This document shows positions 1-10,351 of a stretch of 64,000 bases of DNA, piece after piece (the first letter of the stretch is position 1; the number at the start of each line of letters is the position of its first letter). A program made the translations under genes and the position numbers. Source of the DNA: Gymnopus androsaceus JB14 (taxonomy: Eukaryota; Basidiomycota; Agaricomycetes; Agaricales; Omphalotaceae); assembly GCA_009733575.1 (NCBI GenBank), contig ML769440.1:62001-126000 (forward strand), given 5' to 3'. Under the pieces are notes generated by a model. That model was given only the letters and a program-made list of their open reading frames with translations. It had not been told where the DNA came from and did not search any database.

Positions 1-2300
1 CAAGGTGCAATTTATCTTGGTTTTCCTTGCAACCTGGTTACTAAACACATTACACATGTCAGGACTTGACCCATTTCCAGGTATCTGGCTATTTTACTTG
101 TCATTCCCATGCTGTTATCCATCCAATGGGTGCCTCCCGCACTTATTTACTAATTATCCTGCCTGCCGGGCACCTCCCGCACTTGATATTCATCCATCAG
201 ACCCTCCCGACATCTTACATAGCCTTCCCTACAGTATATAACTAGACAGCCCCAGTTCATGTACCCTAGTCTGTTATCACCATTGTTACTGAACTGATCC
301 TGTTTGCTTCTGTCTCTGTCTCATTATTAGGACCAGTGTGCCTTTTGGGTTCTGCGCAAAGGCTCACTGTCATCTGGATCAACCACTGGGCTTTGTCCAT
401 AGATCACTATATCTACATCCAAAGCTCACTGTCTCTTATATCTTGTGCTGGGCTTCATCTGGAGATCCAATATCTCTGTCTAAGGCTCACATACTTATCT
501 TGATTTATGACTTTACAACTGCAGCTCTCTTAGAGCATCTGCTTAGGCTCCAGGACTCACTCTAATCCACTAGTATTCCCTCTGAAACCTCCCCATCCAT
601 GCATTTCTTCCAAAATCCATCCGCTTTTGGCCCTACTCCATCTGCTTTTTCCATATTCCATCTGCTTTTTCCATATTCCATCTGCTTTCTCCATATTCCA
701 GCTGCTTTAACCATATTCCACCCATGTTTTCCCTATTTTGCTTGACTACACTTGTGGTGCCACTTGTGACTCAATTCCTCTGTATTCTGTCTGCATCCAT
801 CCTATTCTGCTTGTGGCACCTTGGAGCAGTTACTGTTTGTTGCATACAATACCGATAGTATTGTACAGACCCACCCTTATGGCATGGTTACTGTGGTTGC
901 TCATATTGGTCTCAGCTTATACCTAGGTGTGAGATGTTCAGACACACCAGCTTGAGATCCATTTTGTGCACCAGGTCTCACAACACATTCATATAATTTT
1001 AGCCAACCCTGCTGAGCATGACAATACTGAAAGCACTTCAAAAAACTTTTTAGACACTTTCTCAACTCCTCCAATCATATAAAGAGGATTTAGCTTGATG
1101 GAGAGCTAGATAGCCAGCAAATGGTACTAAGGACTTAGCAGGTTGCAGGTTGCAGCAATTTGCAACACAGTCAATGAAAACAGCCCCTTTTTATGATGCT
1201 CTCTTTTACCAATCACAAATGAGAGTCTTTATGGAATCTATGTGAGTTTTGCAACTAGTACTTATAACTGTTCAAGTCTCAACTTCAAGGTCACCTAGTT
1301 CAGCAGCTCCTCCTTCCAAAACCTAAGCCCCTGCAACACATCCAATTTTCAGCACCTAAAACTCTAACATCAGTGGATTGAATGGAGATATATAGCAGCC
1401 TTATAGGAGTATGAGTTGACTCATGGTAGAAGAAGTGGGGTAGTAGGTACTGGAGGAGTGGAAGTCCACTGCAGCTGGTTGCAATGTACTCACCAATTAT
1501 TGACAGTTTGTGTGTTTTTTCCTTCTCTTCTCTTCTATATGTCCTAATTATCTGCCAAATCAATACACAGTGGGTGTCTGATCTTGTCTGGTTTTCTTGC
1601 TAAATTTACCCTGCTCCTGCTCTACACTAGGTTCAAGCAACTGAATCAACCTTTGACACTTCAAGCCTTTCCAGGGGACATGGGCCTGCCCAGGCATCCA
1701 AATTTTCTGACAACCTCTGCAATGGAAATTCATTCCCAGTTGAGCATACAGTAAGTTCAGATTTATCCCATTCATCAACCAATTGGAATTTAATAACTAT
1801 GTACAGAAACCTCACAAAGCTTATATTCAGATAATACACATTCCAATAACATTGCTACTTGATTTTCGGATAGTGATGATCTTTGAAAGGGAAATTATTT
1901 TCTTGATTGGTACAACATGATTACCTTGCAAGCCATCAACTTTACCATTTGTTGATTCTCCATGAGCTCACAAACTCAAATGATAATTCAGATAGGATAG
2001 GCAAGGCAAACACCAAGTCTGGTGAGCCCAATCATTTTTTTGCGCCAGAGGGTGGCAGCATTGTGCCAACTCTGGTGGTTGGATGCAAGTGATCCTTTCT
2101 GGTTCCAGGTCCTGTGAAGACCACATCCATTGCTGCCTCCCAGTATTCATCTTGCACAAGCCAAACCTCATCATGATTTCCCAGTGGCACCAAACACAGA
2201 CTTACCAATAACAACAGCTTTCACCCATGGTATTGAAGAGGATGTTAATTTCTTGGAAGATCTTGTTTCCTGCTAACCTTTGCCAGTCCTGCATCAGCAA
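1..2300. other. Gene-poor flank with retroelement-like remnants
   Basis: No supportable gene. A TATA-like stretch near 235-241 followed by pyrimidine-rich DNA resembles a decayed LTR promoter, but I found no partner copy. Open frames on the minus strand (about 1560-2214) include a short Cys motif (C-R-G-C) and may be remnants of a coding sequence. They are broken and match no family I recognise. Confidence 0.3.
615..728. repeat. 20-bp tandem repeat
   Basis: About five imperfect copies of CCATATTCCATCTGCTTTTT lie head to tail, with variants such as CAGCTGC and ACCCATG at the distal end. This is a simple minisatellite with no coding potential seen. Confidence 0.75.
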
Positions 2301-2309
2301 AAAGGGGTT

Positions 2310-2640
2310 AAACCTATGATGACCTAGGGAACCTAGGCTACCCTGGTCACCCTGGTCACCCTGGTAACCTTGGGTCTTCCAGGCTACCCCAGGCTACCTT
2401 AGGCTACCTCAGGTTTCCTCAGGTTCCTCAGGTTAGCTCAGGTATACTCAGGTTCACTCAGGTTTACTCAGATTGCCTCAAATTCCCAAGGTTTATCCCT
2501 AAATCCTAGGCAACCTAGGTGACCTCAAAGAAACTGAGGCAGTCTAGGCAACCTAGGTGGCCTAGGAGACCTAGGTATCCTTAGGTTCCCTTAAGTCTCT
2601 TTAGGTCATTGTGGGTCAACCTAAAGTCAGCCCTGGGCCC
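2310..2640. repeat. CCTAGG/GGTCACC low-complexity tract
   Basis: The stretch consists of short variants of CCTAGG, GGTTACC and AGGTTCCTCAGG repeated in both orientations. It has the same vocabulary as the foldback that follows, so both probably belong to one repeat family. It ends at about 2633-2660 with a block (GGGCCCAGACCATTTTT...) found again at 3437-3462. Confidence 0.7.
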
Positions 2641-2740
2641 AGACCATTTTTTCTGATGTGGAGAGGCACATAAAGGAAAAGATGCCATTGCAGGTTTCCA
2701 GATCTCTGGCACCATCTTCTCCTTGAATTAATCAGCCATT

Positions 2741-3459
2741 AGGAAAAATGGCCTGGGCCCAGGATGACCCCAGGTCACTTAGGCAGCCTAGGCCACCTAG
2801 GAATAATGCAAAAACTTTGGACACCTCAGATATCCCAGGCCTCCTACATCAGAAAAAACTGTTTTGGGCCCAGGAGGATCTAAGGTCACCTAGTCCTCTT
2901 GGGCAACCTGAGGCATCCTAGTTGGCCCAGGAAAAAGGGTAAAACTTTGGACACCTCAGGTATCCTAGTCATCCTAGGTGTCCTGGGAGATCCTGGGGCA
3001 TCCTGGGGCATCCTGAGGCATCCTGGGATAGAAATTTTATCCTAGGATGCCTCAGGATGCCCCAGGATACCCCAGGATGCCCCAGGACATCCCAGGATCC
3101 CCCAGGACACCTAGGATGACTAGGATACCTGAGGTGTCCAAAGTTTTACCCTTTTTCCTGGGCCAACTAGGATGCCTCAGGTTGCCTAAGAGGACTAGGT
3201 GACCTTATATCCTCCTGGGCCCAAAACAGTTTTTGCTGATGTAGGCCTCCTAAGCCTCCCAGGCATTCTGGGGGCCATCCTGGGCTGTCCTGGGCTGTCC
3301 TGAGGCATCCTGGGGCAACCTGAGGCAACCTGAGGATACCCTCAGAATTCCTAGGAGGCCTAGGATACCTGAGGTGTCCAAAGTTTTTGCATTATTCCTA
3401 GGTGGCCTAGGCTGCCTAAGTGACCTGGGGTCATCCTGGGCCCAGACCATTTTTCCTGA
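2741..3459. repeat. 0.7-kb foldback inverted repeat
   Basis: The outer arms (2741 inward and 3459 inward) are near-perfect reverse complements over about 100 bp, sharing AGGAAAAATGG, CTGGGCCCAGGATGACCCC and GGAATAATGCAAAAACTTTG. Further inner blocks also pair, down to a central stem 3011-3030/3038-3057 with a 7-nt loop. The right arm carries roughly 110 bp extra at about 3243-3352. No transposase is present. Likely a non-autonomous foldback or MITE-like element. Its transcript would be a long hairpin RNA. Confidence 0.8.
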
Positions 3460-3530
3460 TGTCTCTCCCTCCTAGAGAGACAAATCCAATGTCTTATTCC
3501 CTACTCTCCTCTCTCCAGTCCATAACAACC

Positions 3531-3960
3531 TCCTACTCAATCCTGAAACCAAATTCAAACTGTGGGATCAAACATTTGTTCCCCAGTTTGTCAGATTCTT
3601 CCAAATCTCTTCCTTCCCCTATTCAGTCATCCTTATCCAGAGCTGAAGTCTGGGTGACTTTGCTGTCTGTCTCCCACCTGATAGGAGGGAGTTGGCCAAC
3701 TTCTTTGAGTCCAGCCTCTCTTCCTTCTGCTTCACCTGCTGTTCATCTTGTGTATATGGCAATGGTAGAAGCTGCAAGTACAACAATGGCAATGACTTCT
3801 GTTGGTACCTAGTAGTATGGAAACATCAGCAAAACCTGGATAATTGCCATAGCTGTTATAGCATGTTAGAAATAAGAAATGAAGTTTAAATGATTGTATA
3901 GCCGTTTGACCTCGACTGGGCCCTGAGGCAAACAGGTAAGGTACATGAGTAACTACATAC
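3531..3960. repeat. Diverged direct repeat, copy 1
   Basis: This stretch aligns by eye with 4949-5350. Shared blocks in the same order include TCCTACTCAATC, a GTGGGATCA block, TCCAGAGC, CAC(C)TGATAGGAGGGAG, and further on GGGCCC(T/A)GAGGCAAACA(G/A)GTAAGGTACATG. The copies are strongly diverged. They could be old LTRs or copies of one repeat. A shorter related piece lies near 4680-4780. Confidence 0.55.
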
Positions 3961-4070
3961 TGTATTTATACCTGTAAGAATGACTATGTCATAGTGCATA
4001 TAACAGGAAAGTGGGTACTATGTGAATATCTGTGGCTACTATGCATACAGTAAAGTGGCTACTGTGAGTA

Positions 4071-4159
4071 CAGTGATGGCAAAAAGTGATGAACCACTCT
4101 CCCACTTAATTCAATTCAATACTGAATTGGGGGTGGTTCATCACTTTTTGCTGTCACTG
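4071..4159. mobile_element. Tc1/mariner-type MITE (89 bp)
   Basis: Terminal inverted repeats of 27 bp (4071-4097 and 4133-4159) begin with CAGTG and match at 25 of 27 positions. The element is flanked on both sides by TA (4069-4070, 4160-4161), the target duplication of Tc1/mariner elements. The interior is only about 35 bp, so this is a miniature non-autonomous element that needs a transposase from elsewhere. Confidence 0.85.
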
Positions 4160-4264
4160 TATATGCATGGATACTGTGAGTGTATGTGCAAATATCTCCT
4201 GTGATATCATATATTCATAAGTATGTTGTAATGTGGGTTAAAATAGATTTTCTGTAAATTCCAA

Positions 4265-4460
4265 CATAGCAAGCCATAGCAAGCCATAGCAGCCATAGAA
4301 CTCTGAACTGCTATGGATTGCTATGGGTAGCTATGAGTTACTATGAGCTTCCCAAATTATATTGCCTGTTAACAGATGTCATGCTCTATAGTGATCCATA
4401 GTGATCCATAGCAGCCCATAGCTCTGGATAGATGGGGACCTTGCTATGGGTGCCATGAGT
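4265..4460. repeat. CCATAGCA palindromic repeats
   Basis: Repeated CCATAGCA-like words (4265-4300) are followed by their complements GCTATGG (4310-4345), and the pattern recurs at 4395-4460. It forms imperfect hairpins. No gene is seen. Confidence 0.6.
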
Positions 4461-4948
4461 GCTGTCCAGTTCACCCAGGTTTTGCTGATGAAGCCTGCAT
4501 GATGTCTTGGACCACCCTTCTTTGAAGTGACATTCATCAGAGACACTGGAGAGGCTCAGACAAGAGAACTTTAGAGAAGTGACCATGACAGATTTCTCTG
4601 GATTCACTCTCTGTAAGAATACACCTTATAACACCAGCAAGGTAACAAGGATATAATATATTGACAAATGATAAATGTTTGACATTGTATGGATTTTGGG
4701 ACAAAGATCCTAAGGCAAACAGGTAAAGTACATGTATATCTACAAGCAGTATTTATACTCCTAGAAAGCATATCTCATAGCTATCAAATATAGTAAGTGG
4801 ATACTATGTGAAGTAATGATATCACCTATGAAGCAATGGTGATGTAAGGTGTAAATATAGCATAGATATGATGTAAATATGATGAAAACCATGACATCAT
4901 CATGACATAGCTGTATCCAGCTTGTACATCAAAATCTGAAATCAACCT

Positions 4949-5350
4949 CCTACTCAATCTTAAAGTGAAATCTGAAAGGTGGGATCAGTTCAACTAGACA
5001 GACAGATTTGCTTCTCAGCTCATCAGATTCATCTGAGTCTCTTCTCCCATTTTTTCATCCCCATCCAGAGCCAAAACTCAAACCACTTCCATAAAGTCAC
5101 TGACCATCTCTCACCTAACAGGAGGGAGCAGAAGCTCTTGGAGTATGTCCCTTCTGCTCTGTCTATTTAAGAAAGATCAAAGAATAGCTCCAAACCCAAA
5201 ACTCATGCACATCTGAAGCCTAAAGGAGTTTTGGGATGCAACACTGTTGAAATAAGCTGAACACCAATAAATTGGAGAGTAACATTTGACCTCTCTTGGG
5301 CCCAGAGGCAAACAAGTAAGGTACATGGGTAACTATGTACTATATATATA
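4949..5350. repeat. Diverged direct repeat, copy 2
   Basis: Second copy of the repeat described at 3531-3960, in the same orientation and about 1.4 kb downstream. It ends with the GGCAAACAAGTAAGGTACATG block. The 5350-5873 stretch that follows holds no feature I can support. Confidence 0.55.
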
Positions 5351-5993
5351 CTCCGTGAATTCAATTATATCCCTACTATGTCATTCTGGGGCTCCATAGA
5401 TCTGTCAAACTGTGGAGCTCCAATGTCCTAATGTGGCAATGCCATATCCAGCTTGCCAACTGGAATAATCAATTCTAACAGACACAACTGGAAAGACTTC
5501 TAGTAACAGAAATTGCAGATCAATTCAAGACAAGGATATACTTGCAGATCTAGACAGCAGGGATGATCATTGATGATTTGGAAGAAGACATTGAAAATAT
5601 TGAAAGGGACTGACAATAGAAGCTAGTGTTACTCATTACTCAACTCAATCTATTCATTCCAATTTAGGTTACTGCCTTTACCAAGTACTCAATCCAAGCA
5701 TCAACTCATTTATCCTTGGTAGATGCTGCTATTGAATTCTCCATGAGGCAGATATGTATGACAGAGTATTCCAATGGGATCTTATGCTTTTCAGACTTTT
5801 CAGTACCAGTCCAGAATCAGATGATGACCAGCCAATGGTAAATTGGGTTGACATCATTACAAGAAACATCCAGTGTTAAATGTTGACGGGTGTTTAGTGT
5901 GGCGCTGTATGTTTGGTTTGGCTTTCCTTTTCGGGTTCTATGTTCTTATTTGGTAATCTTTATTTGTTTACCGATGTGACCTATTTTCCGTAC

Positions 5994-6000
5994 TATATAA
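5994..6000 (+). promoter_or_regulatory. TATA box of copia I LTR
   Basis: TATATAA lies 32 bp upstream of the CCCTCAGT hairpin arm, which puts transcription start near 6025. The same spacing is seen in copia II. Confidence 0.65.
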
Positions 6001-6025
6001 AGCTGGGCACGTCGGTTCCCCACTT

Positions 6026-6053
6026 CCCTCAGTTCCATCATTACGACTGAGGG
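6026..6053 (+). promoter_or_regulatory. Cap-proximal hairpin over a splice donor
   Basis: CCCTCAGT (6026-6033) pairs perfectly with ACTGAGGG (6046-6053) across a 12-nt loop. The last G of the 3' arm is the first base of the GTAAGC donor at 6053-6058, so folding would mask the donor. The hairpin is conserved in the 3' LTR (11953-11980) and, with a different loop, in the unrelated LTR of copia II. Confidence 0.7.
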
Positions 6054-6101
6054 TAAGCATCTTACCTATAATTTCTCTTACATTACTGACTTTACCTATA
6101 G
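6053..6101 (+). other. Predicted 49-nt leader intron in copia I LTR
   Basis: Donor GTAAGC, branch-like TACTGAC and acceptor CCTATAG give a 49-nt intron, typical in length for basidiomycetes. Support is internal. The same leader recurs at 6137-6195, and there the sequence runs straight from ACTGAGG (ending 6158) into the post-intron block at 6159, exactly as if this intron had been spliced out. The matching intron in the 3' LTR is 11980-12028. Confidence 0.75.
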
Positions 6102-6195
6102 CGCTCATTGTATTCATCATGTCTATAGGTAGTACGAGTTCCATCATTACAACTGAGGCCCTCGTTGTATTCATTGTGTCTATAGGAATTTCACA

Positions 6196-8067
6196 GATTT
6201 GCAGTCAAAATCGCTGTTCTGTATCTCGCCAAATAGACTCTGGGTTTACCTTCACTGCCTCGCCATTGTCGAAACTTTATCTTTATCCTCTTTATCCTTC
6301 CAAATATGAGTTCGATACCGTCCAGTCAGCTTCTGTCTCTTATCTCGTTGATGAGTTAGATTTGTGCTAGGTATGAAAACCAACCAAACAACAATCACCC
6401 CAATCAGATACAATCCAAAAGGTTTAATTTAATGCGAGGAAGGAGGTTGTCGAAGGTTCCCTCAACTACTAATTGATTCAAAGAGAAAAGCACTTGACAG
6501 TTGACACAGATAGTGCACGATGAACAAGGTTTTATATTTGGAGGGAGGTTTTGAAAAGCCAACTAACATACGACGACGTGCTGAACTAATCGAGGGGAAA
6601 GCAAACACCAAAGCACGGGTCAAGTACGCTGACTCAACAAACAACTTTGCGTATCTCGGGAAACTTTACGTCGCCGCGCAATGATACTCCAACTCTCAGG
6701 GATTCCCGTGAGTTACCTAACAAGCTTATACAACCACCATGCAAGTCACTCGAGTAGGCATTTTTAACACACTCAGCAAAGAGCGGGCAAGGGGTAGAAT
6801 CTGTTGGTAAAGCTAGGTAACACTCCGAGAAGCTTCCTCCCTAAAACTAGACCAAGCCAACACTTGGGTCCAAGACCTTTCCTAATCAACAACGGACTCG
6901 TCGATGTGTGCAAGTTAGGCTCCACCTGTGGTCCTAAGACTGATGTGACCTCTCTTTGAGATGAAAACCAGGAATGCTCGACTTAATAGCCGGGAAGTAG
7001 AATGAATTGCCTCAGTATTATCAAGGTTACAAGAAGGCCACCCATTTCAAAGGTTGCAGAGGATGATGCAGACGCGTCTGAGCATGTACGGATCACTACA
7101 GGTCCTAAGATAGAACTGCATTTCAGGTATCAAGTCTAACTTGTCATTCCGAGATAGAATAGCTACCCTTATATACTGAGCGAGATATATGAAAATAGGA
7201 AAATGAGAGAAACTGAGTGAGATAGGATGAAACAGAGTAAGTAAAATAGAAAAAGATAAATAATGTCCATATATGAGTGTATACTATGGTTTTGCCTCGA
7301 CGTTTTCCTGCCTCGTTTGTTTGTCTTCCTCAATTGGGTCGACTTTTGGGATTTTGGTCTGAATCAACTCGAGTCATTTGCCTTTTTACAAGGCTCGCCA
7401 GTTCCTTTAGCAGAACAGCCCTCGGAAGTATTTCTATGTTTTTCCTTGCCAATGGGAGACTGGTTATTATCCCTAGTTCCGCGCGGTCTCAAGTCTAGAT
7501 GCCTGGTAGCATATGGATCTTGGTAAAACGCTGAGGCTCGGATAGAAACACTCCTTGGTCCTTCCGTGCTCTAGAAGTAGCTACAGCAAGTGGGTCATGT
7601 GGCCGCGTTGGACTGCCGCGGCTATCTGCCTGGGCGCTTTCCAGCGAGCATCAACTTTTGAGGGCACCCGTTAGGGTACTTCCTCATCTTGGTCCACCTT
7701 GCTTGGTTTAATAAACTTGAGTGTTGTTTAGACTCCTCGGTGAGCTGATCGTGGAAGCAATGCCTCGTTAAGACTTCGATCCCTTGGGTATATCCTTCAA
7801 TGACCTAGCCTAATATAACTGGTATGTGGGCTTGTTTATCTGCCTCGGTCAGCAACTTGTTATCCAACAAGCTTGCCTTGCTACACCATACCACGCATAG
7901 GACTTTGGTTGAGGCGCATTCACAAAGTTAAGTATGGTACCATTGCACGTACCGTTACTCTGCAACCCCTTGGGTAGAATAGGTCCTTGGTAGATTTTAA
8001 CTATCAGCTTGGGCTCACTATAGTTCTCTTATTGACCGTGTTTTGTTACTAACAGAACCTAGGATTA
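6196..8067 (+). other. Copia I leader and 1.7-kb non-coding interior
   Basis: Copia elements normally start gag soon after the LTR. Here about 1.87 kb intervenes and nothing in it reads as gag. A CTAGGT/ACCTAG pair brackets 6367-8060, which suggests either a nested insertion or an unusually long leader. I could not identify a primer-binding site for a standard initiator tRNA or any coding domain. Confidence 0.45.
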
Positions 8068-8696
8068 TTGGTTCTGCGCAGTTCTAGCCTTAGCCAAAAA
8101 ATTGGCGTATCATCGTTCCCCGAGGAAAAGCAACTGAAAGGTGCTTTGAACTGGGCCGCCTTCCATGATCATGTCAAGAGCGTTGCTCATTCCTATGGGA
8201 TGACTGGATATCTCCTCGGATCATCTGTCCTGCTCAAAACGCTGCTCCCACTGTCCTTGCTGCCGGTACCACTCAAGCTGCTATTGTTGTTCCTGTCACC
8301 ATGCCTGTCAATTCGCAAAACCTGTCCGATCAGGAATGGAAGCTTCGGGATGGTCATCTTGCTGGAATCATTTACCAGAATATTCATGATCCCCGTTCAA
8401 TTAATCTGGGTGCTGAGCTCACAGCAAACCAGATGTGGGTCAAGTTGACTGGCGAATACGAGAAACAAAGTGCAGCTAATCGGACTCTCGCTATGGAACA
8501 TCTTCGTCAGCTCAAGTACGTCAAAGGAACACCCTTTGAGAAGCATTTCAGTGCCTTGGAAGCTCTACGTCAGGATGCCTCGGATGCTGGATGCACAGTC
8601 ACCAATGACAAGCTCCGTGGATATTTCCTCAGTTCTTTGCCAATTCCTTCCCATCTCTGGATTATCCAGACTCATGGCTCTCGCACGTACAAGTAG
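8068..8696 (+). pseudogene. Copia I gag remnant
   Basis: The translation resembles Ty1/copia Gag, the nucleocapsid precursor that packages element RNA in cytoplasmic particles. The first part (to about 8228, with L-N-W-A-A-F-H-D-H) is in one frame. The middle, including D-Q-E-W-K-L-R-D, Q-M-W-V-K-L and a repeated L-R-Q-L-K helical motif, is in another, so a frameshift lies near 8228. A TAG stop at 8694-8696 interrupts the frame, which reopens at once and continues into the zinc knuckle and pol. The product cannot be made intact. The nearest upstream promoter is the 5' LTR. Confidence 0.75.
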
Positions 8697-10346
8697 ATCA
8701 AGCAATTCCTGGAAGAGTACAACATCCAACTTTGTCTTGCTGGAGGCTTCAAATCCGATGGGTTGTCTGCTCTCGTGACAGTCATGAACACTACGTACGC
8801 ACGGAAGCCCTTCATTTGCGAGAACTGCAAGTGTTCTGGCCACAGTCAGAAGCAATGCTGGTTGCCTGGTGGTGGTGCTGAGCATTGTGCTCCTGCCTGG
8901 TGGAAACAGGGTATTGAATCGAATAGACCTGCTGCTGCTGCAGTCATCACAGAGCAGATCGTCGCTGCTGCTACTTACGATTTTGGTTGCAGTGGTGCAT
9001 TTGGTACTCCAGTTCATGCTGCGGTAACTGACTTGAACCTCTTTAGATGCAGAGGGGAAAGCATTGCCGTGGTAGATGATGACTGGTTGTACGATATGCT
9101 ACCTACTGTTCTCATGTCTACGTTATCCTCACCTTCGTCTCCTTCAATTGAACGCATTCCCACCTATATTGACAGTGCTGCTTCTGAGTGGTGCATTTGT
9201 GATAAGTTGATGTTCATTGAGTACACGCCTGTTCGTATTGTGGGTCGGATGGCTATGGAGGGAGAAGGTGGTCAATTTGTTATTGAAGGCAGAGGAATCA
9301 TTGAGTTGCATGTACGAACGTCTAGTGGGGTAGTAAACAAACTGCATTTTCCCGCTTCGCATACTCCTTTGTTCTCAATGAACCTGTTATTGCTCCCGGC
9401 TATGGACGTTCTGGGTTATCGGGGGATGTGGGGGAGTGGTGTCTTGACAGTTGTGGATAAGACTGGGAAGGTAGTGGTGGATGGAAAGTTGGCTTTTGAG
9501 AAAGCATGTCACCATTTATACGAGGTGGACATTGTCGATGTGAAGCCACCTGTGGTGGCAGTTAGTGTGAAATCTCGGTCAATGAATGTACCTTGCTCAT
9601 TGGAGATGTGGCACGTTCATTTTGGGCATGTGGGTATAAATGTTGTCCGCATGATGTTGAAGAAAGGCTTGGTTGGTGGGTTGAATACCTTGGATATGAT
9701 GGTGTGCGGAAAATGCGAGGTCTGCTTGCTGATGAAGGCTACAAGAAGGCCGTTCAATGCAGTCGTTATCCTGTCGTTGGAACCTTTGGATCACGTTAGC
9801 CTCGACTTGTGGGGGAGAGCAAGAACTACCAGTCTCGGTGGTGCTGTCTACATGCTGCTAGCATGCGACGACGGTACAGGCATACCGTTTCCATATTTCT
9901 CCGCCACAAAGGATGCTCCAAAGATCTTGTCATTGGTAAAAGTCTTTGTTGCTATGGCTGAAACCCAAACGGGGAGGAAAGTACGCGTTTTTTGTATCAA
10001 CCTTGGTCGAGAATTCGACAACAAGTGGTTTGAGGATTTTTGTAACAAGAAGGGGATTGTCATCGAGCGTGTTCCTAAAGACTCTTCAGCTGCAAATGGA
10101 CAAGTAGAACAAGTGAATCGTACCATTATCGAAGGTACTCGTGCCATGTTGGAGGATTCTGAGCTCGACAAGAGATTCTGGGTGGAGGCTGCTGCTGCTC
10201 AATGTTATATTAGAGGGTTTATTCCTACCATGTGGCATCCTGGACAGGTTCCCTGGCAGAAGTGGAAACGATCCGACACTCTTGACGTCTCAGAGATTGA
10301 GAGGTTTGGAAGCTGGTTGAAGCTCCGGAAGGTGTTTGGATACTAG
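8697..10346 (+). pseudogene. Copia I Gag-Pol: zinc knuckle, protease, integrase
   Basis: In frame with gag after the TAG. In order it carries a CCHC knuckle (C-E-N-C-K-C-S-G-H-S-Q-K-Q-C, near 8818-8860), an aspartic-protease-like site reading D-S-A-A-S where copia proteases have D-S-G-A-S, a GAG-pre-integrase HHCC region (W-H-V-H-F-G-H ... C-G-K-C), and an integrase core. The first integrase aspartate is present (L-D-L-W-G). At the second, family members have I/T-D-N-G, but here it reads I-N-L-G (about 9996-10007), so the catalytic Asp is Asn. The glutamate (V-E-Q-V-N-R-T) remains. The frame stops at 10344-10346, before reverse transcriptase. Confidence 0.88.
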
Positions 10347-10351
10347 AGGGA

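Larger units (their letters stand above)
5874..6195 (+). mobile_element. Copia I 5' LTR (322 bp)
   Basis: Begins TGTTAAATG and ends TTTCACA, and is flanked upstream by TCCAG (5869-5873), which recurs after the 3' LTR. It is the same length as the 3' LTR (11801-12122). I count 19 differences, 18 of them transitions, or about 6 percent divergence. It carries a TATA box, a hairpin, a predicted 49-nt intron and a partial internal duplication (6031-6136 and 6137-6195). The second copy lacks the intron. Confidence 0.93.

Noticed and set aside
3250..3450. 66-codon minus-strand frame
   Set aside because: It lies wholly inside the foldback repeat and its residues only reflect the CCTAGG/CCTGAGG words.
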